NCBI RefSeq assembly: GCF_965342175.1
Contig: NZ_CBDRBL010000013.1
Span: forward strand, 44,014 to 108,013
Length of the DNA stretch: 64,000 nucleotides
Direction: 5' to 3'
Source: Actinacidiphila sp965342175
Lineage (GTDB): Bacteria > Actinomycetota > Actinomycetes > Streptomycetales > Streptomycetaceae
Positions within the stretch are counted from its first letter, which is position 1; every line of letters begins with the position of its first letter. Of the stretch, positions 1 through 8,960 are shown piece after piece. The translations under genes and the position numbers were made by a program. Below the pieces are notes generated by a model, which was not told the origin of the DNA, searched no databases, and saw nothing but the letters and a program-made list of their open reading frames with translations.

Positions 1-237
1 ACCGGGCCCGCGGTCCAGGCGGGGTTCGCCTACCTCGTGGTGTGGTTCCTGCTGTTCGGGGGCGTACGGCCGGTGCTGGAGCTCCAGCGCAAGCGGCGCG
101 AGGACGCCGCCCCGGGCTCCGACGCGGACCAGCTGGCCCGGCTGACGCACACCCCGGCGGCGCTGTGGATGCTGCTGTTCCACGCGGTGGCGCTGCTGTC
201 GCTGATCGGCGGCGGCCGCTGGCTGGCGGGTCTGTGA
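1..237 (+). CDS. C-terminal fragment of a membrane protein, probably M50-family metallopeptidase
   Basis: The window opens inside this gene; 78 codons remain up to the TGA. The fragment holds two hydrophobic segments (around FAYLVVWFLLFG and LWMLLFHAVALLSLIGG) separated by a charged loop, so it is the C-terminus of an integral membrane protein. No catalytic motif lies in the visible part. The M50 call is inferred from the usual streptomycete neighbour upstream of aroA and from the tail composition. Another small polytopic membrane protein cannot be excluded. Confidence 0.5.
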   Translation, partial: TGPAVQAGFAYLVVWFLLFGGVRPVLELQRKRREDAAPGSDADQLARLTHTPAALWMLLFHAVALLSLIGGGRWLAGL

Positions 238-323
238 CCCTTGCGAGCGACTTACTGTTTCCTGCAAGTTTCGCCCGCTTTGTGCGCGATTCGCCTTCGC
301 TGTGAGCCACTACGCTTGGGCCC

Positions 324-1667
324 ATGACCGATAACCCCGCGCACACCGCCCTGTGGCCCGCGCCGCTCGCGTCCGCCCCCGTCCACGCGACGGTCACCGT
401 GCCCGGGTCCAAATCGGTCACCAACCGCGCCCTGGTGCTCGCGGCGCTCGCCTCCGAGCCGGGCTGGCTGCGCCGCCCCCTGCGCAGTCGTGACACCGTT
501 CTGATGGCCGACGCGCTGCGCGCCATGGGCGTCCAGATCGACGAGGTCGTCAACCCCTACGGCGGCGAGGCCTGGCGGGTCATCCCGGCCGGGCTGCACG
601 GGCCGGCCACGGTCGACGTCGGCAACGCCGGCACGGTGATGCGGTTCCTGCCGCCGGTCGCCGCGCTCGCCGACGGCCCGGTGCACTTCGACGGGGACCC
701 GCGCAGCCACGAACGACCGCTGCACGGGGTCATCGACGCGCTGCGCTCGCTGGGCGCGCGCATCGACGACGAGGGCCGCGGCGCGCTCCCGCTGACCGTG
801 CACGGCGGCGGGGCGCTGGACGGCGGCCCGGTGTCGGTCGACGCGTCCTCGTCGTCCCAGTTCGTCAGCGCCCTGCTGCTGTCCGGCCCCCGCTTCAACC
901 AGGGCGTGGAGGTGCGGCACACCGGCCCGACGCTGCCGTCGCTGCCGCACATCAAGATGACGGTGGAGATGCTGCGGCACGCCGGCGCCAAGGTCGACAC
1001 CCCGGAGAACGGCGGCGAGCCGAACGTGTGGCGGGTGGACGCCGGCGCGCTGCTCGGCGTCGACCTCACCGTCGAGCCAGACCTCTCCAACTCCCAGCCC
1101 TTCCTCGCCGCCGCACTGGTCACCGGGGGCCGTGTGGTCATCCCCGACTGGCCGCTGCGCACCACCCAGCCCGGCGACGCGCTGCGTGAGCTGTTCACCC
1201 GAATGGGCGGTTCGTGCGAGCTGACGGACGCGGGCCTGGTCTTCACCGGCTCCGGCCGGATCCACGGCATCGACGCCGACCTGTCGGAGGTGGGCGAGCT
1301 GACCCCCGGCATCGCGGCCGTCGCCGCGCTCGCCGACTCGGAGTCCGTCCTGCGCGGCGTGGGCCACCTGCGTCTGCACGAGACCGACCGGCTGGCCGCG
1401 CTGAGCAAGGAGATCAACGAACTCGGCGGCGACGTCACCGAGACCGAGGACGGCCTGCGCATCCGGCCGCGGCCCCTGCGCGGCGGCGTCTTCCACACCT
1501 ACGACGACCACCGGCTGGCCACCGCGGGCGCCGTACTGGGCCTGGCCGTCGACGGCGTCCGGGTCGAGAACGTCGCGACCACCGGCAAGACCCTCCCCGA
1601 CTTCCCGCAGATGTGGACGGACATGCTGGGCGGGGCGCCGGCGGCCGTGTCACCGGGCCGGGCCTGA
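324..1667 (+). CDS. aroA: 3-phosphoshikimate 1-carboxyvinyltransferase (EPSP synthase)
   Basis: Transfers the enolpyruvyl group of PEP to shikimate-3-phosphate, the sixth step of the shikimate pathway, in the cytosol. The 447-residue length is normal. Signature segments are present: GSKSVTNRALVLAAL near residue 28 (phosphate binding), GNAGTVMRF near 100 (PEP loop), SSSSQFVSALLL near 175, LHETDRLAAL near 351 and DDHRLATAGAV near 394. The ATG follows an 86-bp non-coding gap after the upstream membrane gene. rsgA starts 3 bp after the stop, so the two are probably cotranscribed. Family assignment is secure. Confidence 0.97.
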   Translation: MTDNPAHTALWPAPLASAPVHATVTVPGSKSVTNRALVLAALASEPGWLRRPLRSRDTVLMADALRAMGVQIDEVVNPYGGEAWRVIPAGLHGPATVDVGNAGTVMRFLPPVAALADGPVHFDGDPRSHERPLHGVIDALRSLGARIDDEGRGALPLTVHGGGALDGGPVSVDASSSSQFVSALLLSGPRFNQGVEVRHTGPTLPSLPHIKMTVEMLRHAGAKVDTPENGGEPNVWRVDAGALLGVDLTVEPDLSNSQPFLAAALVTGGRVVIPDWPLRTTQPGDALRELFTRMGGSCELTDAGLVFTGSGRIHGIDADLSEVGELTPGIAAVAALADSESVLRGVGHLRLHETDRLAALSKEINELGGDVTETEDGLRIRPRPLRGGVFHTYDDHRLATAGAVLGLAVDGVRVENVATTGKTLPDFPQMWTDMLGGAPAAVSPGRA

Positions 1668-1670
1668 GCC

Positions 1671-2672
1671 ATGCGGCGCTACGGCAAGCACACCGACGAG
1701 GACGACGTCCGGGTCCGCCCGAACCGCAAGGGGAACCGCCCGCGCAGCAGCATCCGGCCCAAGCACGAGGACGCCGAGGAGGGCTTCGTCCTCACCGTCG
1801 ACCGGGGCCGCGTCACCTGCCTCGTCGAGGACCGCACGGTCACCGCGATGAAGGCGCGTGAGCTGGGCCGCAAGGGCATCGTGGTCGGCGACCGGGTGGG
1901 CATCGTCGGCGACCTGTCGGGCGAGAAGGACACCCTGGCGCGGATCGTGCGCGTCGAGGAGCGCAGCTCGGTGCTGCGCCGCACCGCGGACGACACCGAC
2001 CCGTACGAGCGGGTGGTCGTCGCCAACGCGGACCGGCTCGCCATCGTCACCGCCCTCGCCGACCCCGAGCCGCGGCCCCGCCTCATCGACCGCTGCCTGG
2101 TGGCCGCCTACGACGCCGGTCTCGAACCGCTGCTGGTGCTCACCAAGTCCGATTTGGCGCCCGCCGGGCCGCTGCTGGAGACGTACGCGCCGCTGGGCGT
2201 CCCCTATGTGGTGACCACTCACGAGAACTTCGACGACACGGCGACGGAGGCGGTGCGCGAGCACCTCAGGGGCGGAGTCACCGCCTTCGTCGGGCACAGC
2301 GGCGTCGGGAAGACCACCCTGGTCAACGCCCTGGTGGAGCGTCAGCGCGCCACCGGCCACGTCAACGCGGTCACCGGCCGCGGCCGGCACACCACGACCT
2401 CCGCGCTCGCGCTGCCGCTGCGGGACGAGGCGGGGTGGGTGATCGACACCCCGGGCGTGCGTTCCTTCGGCCTGGCCCACATCGATCCGTCCCGGGTCAT
2501 CCACGCCTTCCCCGACCTGGAGCCGGGCACCGAGGGCTGTCCGCGCGCCTGCAGCCACGACGAACCCGACTGCGCGCTGGACGCCTGGGTCGCCGACGGG
2601 CACGCCGAACCCGCCCGGTTGTTCTCGCTGCGGCGGTTGCTCGCGACTCGTGAGCGCAAGGAAGGGGACTGA
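1671..2672 (+). CDS. rsgA: Small ribosomal subunit biogenesis GTPase RsgA
   Basis: Circularly permuted GTPase acting late in 30S subunit assembly. An N-terminal OB-like domain (about residues 35-95) is followed by permuted G motifs: TKSD near 158 (G4), GHSGVGKTTL near 208 (G1 P-loop) and DTPGV near 259 (G3). A C-terminal zinc-binding C-x3-C-x-H-x5-C cluster lies near 290-300. The 333-residue length fits the family. The ATG sits 3 bp after the aroA stop, suggesting translational coupling. The order G4-G1-G3 is diagnostic. Confidence 0.95.
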   Translation: MRRYGKHTDEDDVRVRPNRKGNRPRSSIRPKHEDAEEGFVLTVDRGRVTCLVEDRTVTAMKARELGRKGIVVGDRVGIVGDLSGEKDTLARIVRVEERSSVLRRTADDTDPYERVVVANADRLAIVTALADPEPRPRLIDRCLVAAYDAGLEPLLVLTKSDLAPAGPLLETYAPLGVPYVVTTHENFDDTATEAVREHLRGGVTAFVGHSGVGKTTLVNALVERQRATGHVNAVTGRGRHTTTSALALPLRDEAGWVIDTPGVRSFGLAHIDPSRVIHAFPDLEPGTEGCPRACSHDEPDCALDAWVADGHAEPARLFSLRRLLATRERKEGD

Positions 2673-2737
2673 GCCGCCGTTTCCGGGCATGCTGTGTGAT
2701 GATCGCTCATCGGCAGACGAAATCGGGAGGGCTCTCG

Positions 2738-3061
2738 ATGGCCTGGCTCCTCGTGGTGGTCGCGGGACTCCTCGAAACCGGCTTCGCGGTCTCCCTCAAG
2801 CTCTCCCACGGTTTCACCCGCCTGTGGCCGACCATCGCGTTCTGCGCCTTCGCGCTCGGCAGCTTCGGTCTGCTCACCCTCGCCCTGAAGAAGCTGGACG
2901 TCGGGGCGGCGTACGCGGTGTGGACGGGCATCGGGGCGTCCGGGACGGCGATCTACGGGATGGTCTTCCTCGGCGACGTCGTCTCGACACTGAAGCTGGT
3001 CTCCGTCAGCCTGGTCATCCTGGGCGTCATCGGGCTCCAACTCTCCGGCTCCACCCACTGA
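2738..3061 (+). CDS. Small multidrug resistance (SMR) family efflux protein
   Basis: A 107-residue protein with four predicted transmembrane helices, the size of EmrE/SugE transporters, which exchange cationic compounds or guanidinium for protons as dimers. The glutamate essential in helix 1 is present (GLLETGFAVSLK). The ATG at 2738 was chosen because GGGAGG lies 7 bases upstream; an in-frame codon at 2696 would add a polar leader with no ribosome site. It could be SugE-like (guanidinium) rather than EmrE-like; substrate is not readable from sequence. Confidence 0.85.
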   Translation: MAWLLVVVAGLLETGFAVSLKLSHGFTRLWPTIAFCAFALGSFGLLTLALKKLDVGAAYAVWTGIGASGTAIYGMVFLGDVVSTLKLVSVSLVILGVIGLQLSGSTH

Positions 3062-3185
3062 TCCGATCCGCGCACTGATCCGTCCCCACGCGCCGGTGCG
3101 GCTCCGCCCGTCCGGGGCCCGCCGTTCGTCGTCTTCGCCGTCCGGCACCCGTGCCTTCTCGCGCGGGCGCCGTCCGCCCTCGTCG

Positions 3186-3812
3186 TCAGCCGCCGCTGAG
3201 CAGTCCGCGGACCAGCCGGGCGACCCGCCGGCACGCCTGCTCATCCGAGGCCGCGGGCACGGCGACATAGGAGACGGCGACCCGCACCGCGGTCCCGCAG
3301 GCCCAGTCGGCCGCCACCTCGTCGAGCCCGGGGAAGCGCCGCTCGAGCACGCCCAGGGCGCGCGCGTGGAAGGCGTCGAGGAGCTCGACCGGGGCCAGCG
3401 GAGCGTCGTCCCGGCGAGGCCGCCCGCCCGCCGGCCGTGGCAACGGCACCGGTACGACCGCTGCCACCGGGACCCGGTCCCCGCGGCAGCCGGTGAGCAC
3501 CGCGCGCACCAGCGTGTTGCGGCGCGCGCTGTGCAGGGTCCAGGCGGTCGCCGCGGCGAAGCAGTCCCCGGCATCGGCGCCGTGCCGTCCGGCGGCGGTG
3601 TCCAAGGCGCGCTCCACGCCGGCCAGGAACGCCTCGGCCTCCCGCCGCACCAGGGCACGGGCGAGGCCCTCCTTGCCGCCGAACTCGTTGTAGAGCGTCT
3701 GCCGCGACACCCCTGCGATGGCCGCGAGATCCACCATCCTGACCGTCGCCCACGAGCGGACGCCGAGCGCGGTCAGCGCCGCGTCCAGGAGTGCGTCACG
3801 CACTGCCGGCAC
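3186..3812 (-). CDS. TetR/AcrR family transcriptional regulator
   Basis: A 208-residue repressor-type protein. The N-terminal helix-turn-helix includes DLAAIAGVSRQTLYNEFGGK, the classic TetR recognition helix. The C-terminal part is the variable ligand-binding region. The GTG at 3812 is preferred because GGAGG stands 5 bases upstream; a TTG at 3824 would lie inside that ribosome site. It converges with the SMR gene, whose efflux pump it might regulate, but no palindromic operator was seen between them. Ligand unknown. Confidence 0.88.
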   Translation of the reverse strand: MPAVRDALLDAALTALGVRSWATVRMVDLAAIAGVSRQTLYNEFGGKEGLARALVRREAEAFLAGVERALDTAAGRHGADAGDCFAAATAWTLHSARRNTLVRAVLTGCRGDRVPVAAVVPVPLPRPAGGRPRRDDAPLAPVELLDAFHARALGVLERRFPGLDEVAADWACGTAVRVAVSYVAVPAASDEQACRRVARLVRGLLSGG

Positions 3813-3982
3813 GTCGTCCTCCAAGCGGTGTCACGCGTCCCCGAGCGGTCTCGGCCGGTGCCGAGCGGCGCCTCGCGGCGCCCGGGAGCCGTGTCGTCAC
3901 CATGACGCGCCGTCGGCCCGTGTCAACCGTCGCCGCGTCTCCTGCGTGACCTCGCCCCGCCGCGATCGATACTGTTCACTCC

Positions 3983-4780
3983 ATGCCGGACTTCAACGAC
4001 GACCTGCGTCTCGCGCACATCCTCGCCGACGCCGCCGACGCCGCCACCATGGAGCGCTTCAAGTCCCTGGACCTCAAGGTCGAGACCAAGCCCGACATGA
4101 CACCGGTCAGCGAGGCGGACAAGCGCGCCGAGGAACTGATCCGCGGTCAGCTGGGCCGGGCCAGGCCGCGCGACGCCGTGCTCGGCGAGGAGTACGGCAC
4201 CGAGGGCAGCGGCCCGCGGCGCTGGATCGTCGACCCGATCGACGGCACCAAGAACTACGTCCGCGGGGTGCCCGTGTGGGCCACCCTGATCGCGCTGATG
4301 GTGCGCGGTGAGCACGGCGACGAGGGCGTGGTCGGCGTGGTGTCGGCGCCCGCCCTCGGGCGCCGCTGGTGGGCGGCGAAGGGCGGCGGGGCGTACACCG
4401 GGCGCAGCCTGGCCTCCGCCACGCGGCTGCGGGTGTCCCAGGTCGGCCGGCTGGAGGACGCCTCTTTCGCGTACTCCTCGCTGAGCGGCTGGGAGGAGCA
4501 GGGCCGCCTCGACGGCTTTCTCGACCTGACCCGGTCCTGCTGGCGGACGCGTGCCTACGGCGACTTCTGGCCGTACATGATGGTCGCCGAGGGCGCCGTG
4601 GACATCTGCGCCGAACCCGAGCTCAGCCTGTGGGACATGGCGGCGAACGAAGTGATCGTGCGTGAGGCCGGGGGGCGCTTCACCAGCCTGGACGGGACAC
4701 CGGGTCCGTACGGCGGGAACGCGGCGGCGTCCAACGGGATGCTGCACGAGGAGATGCTCGCCTATCTGAACCGCCTCTGA
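3983..4780 (+). CDS. hisN: Histidinol-phosphatase, inositol-monophosphatase fold (HisN)
   Basis: Dephosphorylates histidinol phosphate in histidine biosynthesis. This is the actinobacterial type with an IMPase fold, not the HAD or PHP type. Metal-binding motifs are clear: LGEEYG near residue 67, WIVDPIDGTKNY near 81-92 and WDMAANEVI near 217. The 265-residue length is typical. It starts divergently from the TetR gene with about 170 bp between them. Other IMPase-superfamily activity is possible, but the motif spacing and length match actinobacterial HisN. Confidence 0.9.
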   Translation: MPDFNDDLRLAHILADAADAATMERFKSLDLKVETKPDMTPVSEADKRAEELIRGQLGRARPRDAVLGEEYGTEGSGPRRWIVDPIDGTKNYVRGVPVWATLIALMVRGEHGDEGVVGVVSAPALGRRWWAAKGGGAYTGRSLASATRLRVSQVGRLEDASFAYSSLSGWEEQGRLDGFLDLTRSCWRTRAYGDFWPYMMVAEGAVDICAEPELSLWDMAANEVIVREAGGRFTSLDGTPGPYGGNAAASNGMLHEEMLAYLNRL

Positions 4781-4935
4781 TCCCCGCCCCTGGTGTACCG
4801 CCCCCTCACACCACCGTTCACGCCCCGCACGCCCCTTGCTGCCGACCAGGGCGCATGTGAACATGAGAATGCGTGAGCTTGTGCATTTGTGAAAGCGTTC
4901 TCAAGACGGCCACGACGCAGCCCGAGGGGTATCCC

Positions 4936-5328
4936 ATGCTCGTACGCGACGCCATGAGCACGGTCGTTCTCACCATCGGTCCCGCCCACACCCTCCACCA
5001 GGCCGCCCGGCTGATGTCCGCCCGCCGGGTGGGCGCCGCGGTCGTCCTCGACCCCGACACCTGCGGTCTCGGCATCCTGACCGAGCGCGACATCCTCAAC
5101 GCCGTCGGTGCGGGGCTCGACCCCGACCACGAGTTCGCCGCCGCCCACACCACCACCGACGTGGTCTTCGCCGCGCCCGGGTGGACTCTCGAGGCCGCGG
5201 CCGCCGCCATGGTGCGCGGCGGCTTCCGGCACCTGGTGGTCCTGGAGGACCGCAACCCGGTCGGCATGGTCTCCGTACGCGACATCGTGCGCTGCTGGCA
5301 GCCCGCGCACACGGCCCTGGCAGGCTGA
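4936..5328 (+). CDS. CBS-domain protein
   Basis: A 130-residue protein made of two tandem CBS motifs (about residues 1-60 and 65-125), with no other domain. CBS pairs bind adenosyl ligands such as AMP or ATP and often act as energy or redox sensors; the partner here is unknown. The ATG at 4936 has GAGGGG 6 bases upstream; an upstream GTG at 4873 lacks a ribosome site. It converges with the catalase gene across a strong shared hairpin. Confidence 0.88.
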   Translation: MLVRDAMSTVVLTIGPAHTLHQAARLMSARRVGAAVVLDPDTCGLGILTERDILNAVGAGLDPDHEFAAAHTTTDVVFAAPGWTLEAAAAAMVRGGFRHLVVLEDRNPVGMVSVRDIVRCWQPAHTALAG

Positions 5329-5350
5329 CGGCCGGCCCTGGCGGTGGAGC

Positions 5351-5388
5351 GGAGGGGGCCGGGCGCCTGGACGCACCCGGCCCCCTCC
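5351..5388. terminator. Bidirectional hairpin terminator between CBS gene and catalase gene
   Basis: A perfect 13-bp stem (5351-5363 with 5376-5388) closes a 12-base loop between two convergent stops. No long T-run flanks it, as is common in streptomycetes. Confidence 0.75.
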
Positions 5389-5410
5389 GGGCCCGTGGGG
5401 CGGACGCCGC

Positions 5411-6871
5411 TCAGCCGCGCAGGGCCCGGACGGCGGCCTCCAGCCGCTTGCCGAAGTCCTCGTCGGCCTGGCGGAAGTTGCCGATCGCCCGCTCGGCGAT
5501 GTCCTCGCGCGACACCTTGGCGAGGAAGCCGGAGAGGTTGGCGACCAGGCGCTCCTTCTCCTCCTCCGACATCAGCCGGTAGAGGTTTCGGGCCTGCACG
5601 AAGTCGTCGTCCTCGGCGTGCGAGGGCGCCACGTGGTTGCCGGTGCGGCCGGTGACCGTGGTCGCCGACCACAGAGGACGGCCGGTCTCGGCCGGGCCGC
5701 CGAAGCTGTTCGGCTCGTAGTTCCTGGCCCCGCCGTGGCGGCCGTCGTAGAGGGCGCCGTCCCGGCCGTGGGTGCGCGCCTCGGTCGCGTGCGGCCGGTT
5801 CACCGGCAGATGGTCGGCGTTGATGCCGACGCGGTAGCGGTGGGCGTCGCCGTAGGCGAAGAGCCGGCCCTGCAGCATCTTGTCCGGGGACGGGCCGATG
5901 CCCGGCACGAAGTGGGCCGGGGAGAAGATCGACTGCTCGACCTCGGCGAAGATGTTCTGCGGGTTGCGGTTGAGCTCCAGCCTGCCGATCTCGATGGGCG
6001 GGTAGTCCTCGTGCGGCCACACCTTGGTGAGGTCGAACGGATTGAAGCGGTAGGTCGCCGCCTCGTCCGCGGGCATGATCTGCACCTGCACGGTCCAACT
6101 GGGGTACTCACCGCGCTCGATGGCCTCGCGCAGGTCGCGCTGGTGGGAGTCGGGGTCCTCGCCGGCGATCCGGTTGGCCTCTTCCTGGGTAAGGTTCCTG
6201 ATGCCCTGGTCGGTCTTGAAGTGGTACTTGACCCAGAAGACCTCGCCCGCCTCGTTGTTCCACTGGTAGGTGTGCGAGCCGTAGCCGTTCATGTGGCGGT
6301 AGCTGGCGGGGATGCCGCGGTCGCCGAACAGCCAGGTCACCTGGTGCGTCGACTCCGGCGACAGGCTCCAGAAGTCCCAGACATTGTCCGCCTCCTGGGA
6401 GCCGGTGTAGGGATCGCGCTTCTGGGTGTGGATGAAGTCGGGGAACTTGATCGCGTCCTTGATGAAGAACACGGGGGTGTTGTTGCCGACGAGGTCGTAA
6501 TTGCCCTCCTCGGTGTAGAACTTCAGCGCGAAACCCCTGGGGTCGCGCACCGCGTCCGGCGCCCCGAGGTTGCCCGCCACGGTGGAGAAGCGCAGGAACG
6601 TCTCGGTCTGCTTGCCCACCTCGGCGAGGAACTTCGCCCGGGTGTACTTCGTCACGTCCGCGGTGACGGTGAAGGTTCCATAGGCGCCGGCGCCGCGGGC
6701 GTGCACCACGCGCTCCGGTATGCGCTCGCGGTTGAAGCGGGCCAGCTTCTCCAGCAACTGCTGGTCCTGGACCAGGACCGGTCCCCCTGCGCCCGCTGTC
6801 TCGCTGTTCTGGTTGTCCGCGACCGGGGCTCCCGCCTCCGTGGTCAGCGGGCCGTTCTCCTGAGCCGTCAC
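5411..6871 (-). CDS. Monofunctional haem catalase
   Basis: Breaks down hydrogen peroxide to water and oxygen. At 486 residues it is a clade-3 small-subunit catalase. The distal histidine lies in RVVHARGAGAYGTF near residue 56, the active-site asparagine in YDLVGNNTPVFF near 129, and the proximal haem-ligand tyrosine in RLFAYGDAHRYR near 339. The start is GTG at 6871, with AGGGAGAGG just upstream. The frame stays open to 6979, but that extension covers the promoter and is not expected to be translated. A Fur-type regulator is divergent, as in known CatR-controlled catalases. Confidence 0.95.
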   Translation of the reverse strand: MTAQENGPLTTEAGAPVADNQNSETAGAGGPVLVQDQQLLEKLARFNRERIPERVVHARGAGAYGTFTVTADVTKYTRAKFLAEVGKQTETFLRFSTVAGNLGAPDAVRDPRGFALKFYTEEGNYDLVGNNTPVFFIKDAIKFPDFIHTQKRDPYTGSQEADNVWDFWSLSPESTHQVTWLFGDRGIPASYRHMNGYGSHTYQWNNEAGEVFWVKYHFKTDQGIRNLTQEEANRIAGEDPDSHQRDLREAIERGEYPSWTVQVQIMPADEAATYRFNPFDLTKVWPHEDYPPIEIGRLELNRNPQNIFAEVEQSIFSPAHFVPGIGPSPDKMLQGRLFAYGDAHRYRVGINADHLPVNRPHATEARTHGRDGALYDGRHGGARNYEPNSFGGPAETGRPLWSATTVTGRTGNHVAPSHAEDDDFVQARNLYRLMSEEEKERLVANLSGFLAKVSREDIAERAIGNFRQADEDFGKRLEAAVRALRG

Positions 6872-6918
6872 GTGCCTCTCCCTGGGTCGGTGCTGTGCCG
6901 TGGCCTGAGCCAGAAGTG

Positions 6919-6946
6919 ATCCTACGATAGACAGAGTCCAAATCAA
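6919..6946 (-). promoter_or_regulatory. Candidate catalase promoter
   Basis: TTGATT (6946-6941) and TAGGAT (6924-6919) are separated by 16 bases, about 48 bases upstream of the GTG start. The spacing suits a housekeeping-type sigma factor. The adjoining AT-rich intergenic stretch would hold the Fur/CatR operator, but no clean palindrome was found. Confidence 0.4.
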
Positions 6947-7026
6947 GAAGAGCAACAATCTCGTACTCGGTCGGAACACGGACCGCCGCTGATAAGCTGT
7001 TCACATCCCACTGATAGGTGAAACGG

Positions 7027-7437
7027 ATGAGTGACCTGCTGGAACGACTGCGCGGCCGCGGATGGCGCATGACCGCGCAGCGGCGCGTCGTGGCTGAGGT
7101 GCTCGACGGCGACCACGTGCACCTCACCGCCGACGAGGTGCACGCCCGGGCGGCCGCCCGACTGCCCGAGATCTCCCGGGCGACCGTCTACAACACCCTG
7201 GGCGAGCTGGTGTCGCTCGGCGAGGTCATGGAAGTCGCCACCGACGGCCGCGCCAAGCGCTACGACCCCAACACCCGGCGCCCGCACCAGCACCTGGTGT
7301 GCTCCGACTGCGGCACCATCCGGGACGTCCACCCGCACGGCAATCCGCTGGCGGACCTGCCCGACGCCGAGCGCTTCGGCTTCACCGTCTCCGATGTGGA
7401 GGTCACCTACCGGGGCCTGTGCCCCGACTGCGCCTGA
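7027..7437 (+). CDS. Fur-family transcriptional regulator, probably the peroxide-sensing catalase repressor
   Basis: A 136-residue Fur/PerR/CatR-type metalloregulator. The winged-helix domain includes RGWRMTAQRRVVAEVL and EISRATVYNTLGEL. The dimerisation domain has the HQHL metal motif followed by CSDC (near 91-94) and a C-terminal CPDC, giving a structural zinc site of two CxxC pairs. Divergent placement from a catalase argues for a CatR/PerR-like repressor rather than an iron regulator. The ATG at 7027 is preferred; a GTG at 7018 falls within the AGGTG ribosome site. Its 3' end overlaps the convergent HEAT gene by 31 bp. Confidence 0.9.
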   Translation: MSDLLERLRGRGWRMTAQRRVVAEVLDGDHVHLTADEVHARAAARLPEISRATVYNTLGELVSLGEVMEVATDGRAKRYDPNTRRPHQHLVCSDCGTIRDVHPHGNPLADLPDAERFGFTVSDVEVTYRGLCPDCA

Positions 7438-8672
7438 CGCCGCGCCGCCCGGCTCACCCGTTCGGCGGCTTTCCGCACCCCCGGCTCCGGGTGAGTGCGC
7501 CCCAGCTGCAGCGTGGCCTCCGGCACCTGCCCGGCCACCTTGGCGAGCGCCTCGAAGGCGTCCCTGGCCACCCCTTCGTCCGGGTCCGCGGTCAGCGGCG
7601 CCACCGTCCCCAGCAGGTCCCCCCGCGGGGCGAGCCGGGCCGCAGCGCGCAGCGCGGCCCGGCGCACCGCCGGCGGCCACGGGGCCCGGGCCTCACGCGC
7701 CAGTCGCAGCAGCAGCGGCACGTCCGAGGCGTCACCGCACTCCCCCAGGCCCGTCACCAGTCCGGCCACCAGCCGCGGCGGACTCTGCGGGCCGCAGCGC
7801 AGCAGCTGCCTGCGGTACGCCGGCGCGGGCGGCTCGCCCCTGCTGTACAGCCGCCAGCGGGCCTGCGCCCGCACGATCCGCGCCGGATCGGCCAGCGACG
7901 CGGTCAGCCGGGCCGCCGGCACATCGTCGGGCAGCGCCGCGACCGCCAGCTCCCGCACGGCCGCCGAGCGGGCCCACAGCAACCGCCCGGCCTGGTCCGG
8001 ATCCATCCGCAGCAACCGCTCCGCGCACAGACTCCGGCACACCTGGTCCGGATCCCGCAACGCCGTGCGCACCAGGTCCCCGCGGACGAACGCGCCCAGT
8101 TCCAGGGCCAGCTCGACCCCGAACCGCCGGGTCTGCGGGTCGGCGTCGGCCGCCAGCGCCCGCACCGCACGCCGCCCCTCAGGAGCCGCCAGCACCCCGC
8201 GGTACGCCTCAGCGGTGTGCGCCGCCCGGCTCCGTCCCCGCATCCTCAGCAGGATCCGTAGGGCCGCGGCGGCCTCGTCCGGGGCGGTACGGCGCAGCAG
8301 CGCAGCCAGGGCGCGGTCGCGAACCTGGTCCACCCAGTCAGCCGTCCGCAGCGCGAGCGCGGACGCCACCACCGGTCCGCCGTGCACTGCCAGCTTCTCC
8401 ACAGCGGCCTGCCGGGTCCTGCCGTCCCTGTCCATCGCCGCCAGCAGCAACCGCAGCGGTTCGCTCTCGCCCGGCGCTAGGGGCGGGCCCTCCTGGACCC
8501 GGGCGGCGCGGTCCAGCAGCAGCCACAGCCGGGGCGGCGCCGCGGCCAACGCCTTCAGCGCCGCCGCCCGGTCGTAGCCGGCGCCCGCGTCCCCGGCGGC
8601 GCCCCGCAGCTCTCGCAGCAGCTCCGCCATGTCCGATGCCGCGCACAGCCGACCCCACCGCGTCACATCCAT
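7407..8672 (-). CDS. HEAT-repeat protein of unknown function
   Basis: A 421-residue, Ala/Arg/Leu-rich protein built from repeated alpha-helical hairpins of the HEAT type, for example ARDAFEALAKVAGQVPEATL and similar units through most of its length. No catalytic motif or signal peptide is visible; such solenoids usually bind other proteins. The frame stays open upstream to 9026, but that stretch crosses a tRNA gene and its terminator, so the true start must lie after about 8830. The ATG at 8672 begins where repeat-like sequence begins; ATGs at 8750 and 8804 remain possible. Confidence 0.7.
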   Translation of the reverse strand: MDVTRWGRLCAASDMAELLRELRGAAGDAGAGYDRAAALKALAAAPPRLWLLLDRAARVQEGPPLAPGESEPLRLLLAAMDRDGRTRQAAVEKLAVHGGPVVASALALRTADWVDQVRDRALAALLRRTAPDEAAAALRILLRMRGRSRAAHTAEAYRGVLAAPEGRRAVRALAADADPQTRRFGVELALELGAFVRGDLVRTALRDPDQVCRSLCAERLLRMDPDQAGRLLWARSAAVRELAVAALPDDVPAARLTASLADPARIVRAQARWRLYSRGEPPAPAYRRQLLRCGPQSPPRLVAGLVTGLGECGDASDVPLLLRLAREARAPWPPAVRRAALRAAARLAPRGDLLGTVAPLTADPDEGVARDAFEALAKVAGQVPEATLQLGRTHPEPGVRKAAERVSRAARRQAQSGHRPR

Positions 8673-8826
8673 GCGTTCCGCCGGCCGCCGCTCACGCCGC
8701 CTGCGCAGCACACCGCCTCCTCGCGCCGCCCGAGTGCCTGCCCTCAGCATCGCGCGCCGGCGCCGGCCGGCCCAGGAGCGTCCACGGCCTTTTGCCCGAA
8801 CCATGCCGGGGCTGTACCGAACACAT

Positions 8827-8868
8827 AGGAGAAGGGCCCGGAAGCCTTGGCTTCCGGGCCCTTCTCCT
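8827..8868 (-). terminator. Terminator of the first initiator tRNA gene
   Basis: A near-perfect inverted repeat of about 19 bp, centred at 8847, begins 5 bp past the tRNA 3' end. It shares the core AGGGCCCGGA with the hairpin behind the second tRNA at 11019-11052. Confidence 0.8.
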
Positions 8869-8872
8869 TCAG

Positions 8873-8946
8873 TAGCGGGGACAGGATTTGAACCTGCGAC
8901 CTCTGGGTTATGAGCCCAGCGAGCTACCGAGCTGCTCCACCCCGCG
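8873..8946 (-). tRNA. tRNA-fMet (initiator), anticodon CAT
   Basis: A 74-nt cloverleaf on the minus strand with anticodon CAT. Initiator hallmarks are present: an unpaired first acceptor position (C1 opposite T72) and three consecutive G:C pairs at the base of the anticodon stem (GGG/CCC). CCA is not encoded. It is identical base for base to the copy at 11060-11133. Confidence 0.95.
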
Positions 8947-8960
8947 TCGTTGTGTTCGTA

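Noticed and set aside
6872..6979. 36-residue hydrophobic N-terminal extension of catalase that looks like a signal peptide
   Set aside because: It overlaps the promoter region, lacks a ribosome site, and the internal GTG at 6871 has a strong one; clade-3 catalases start there.
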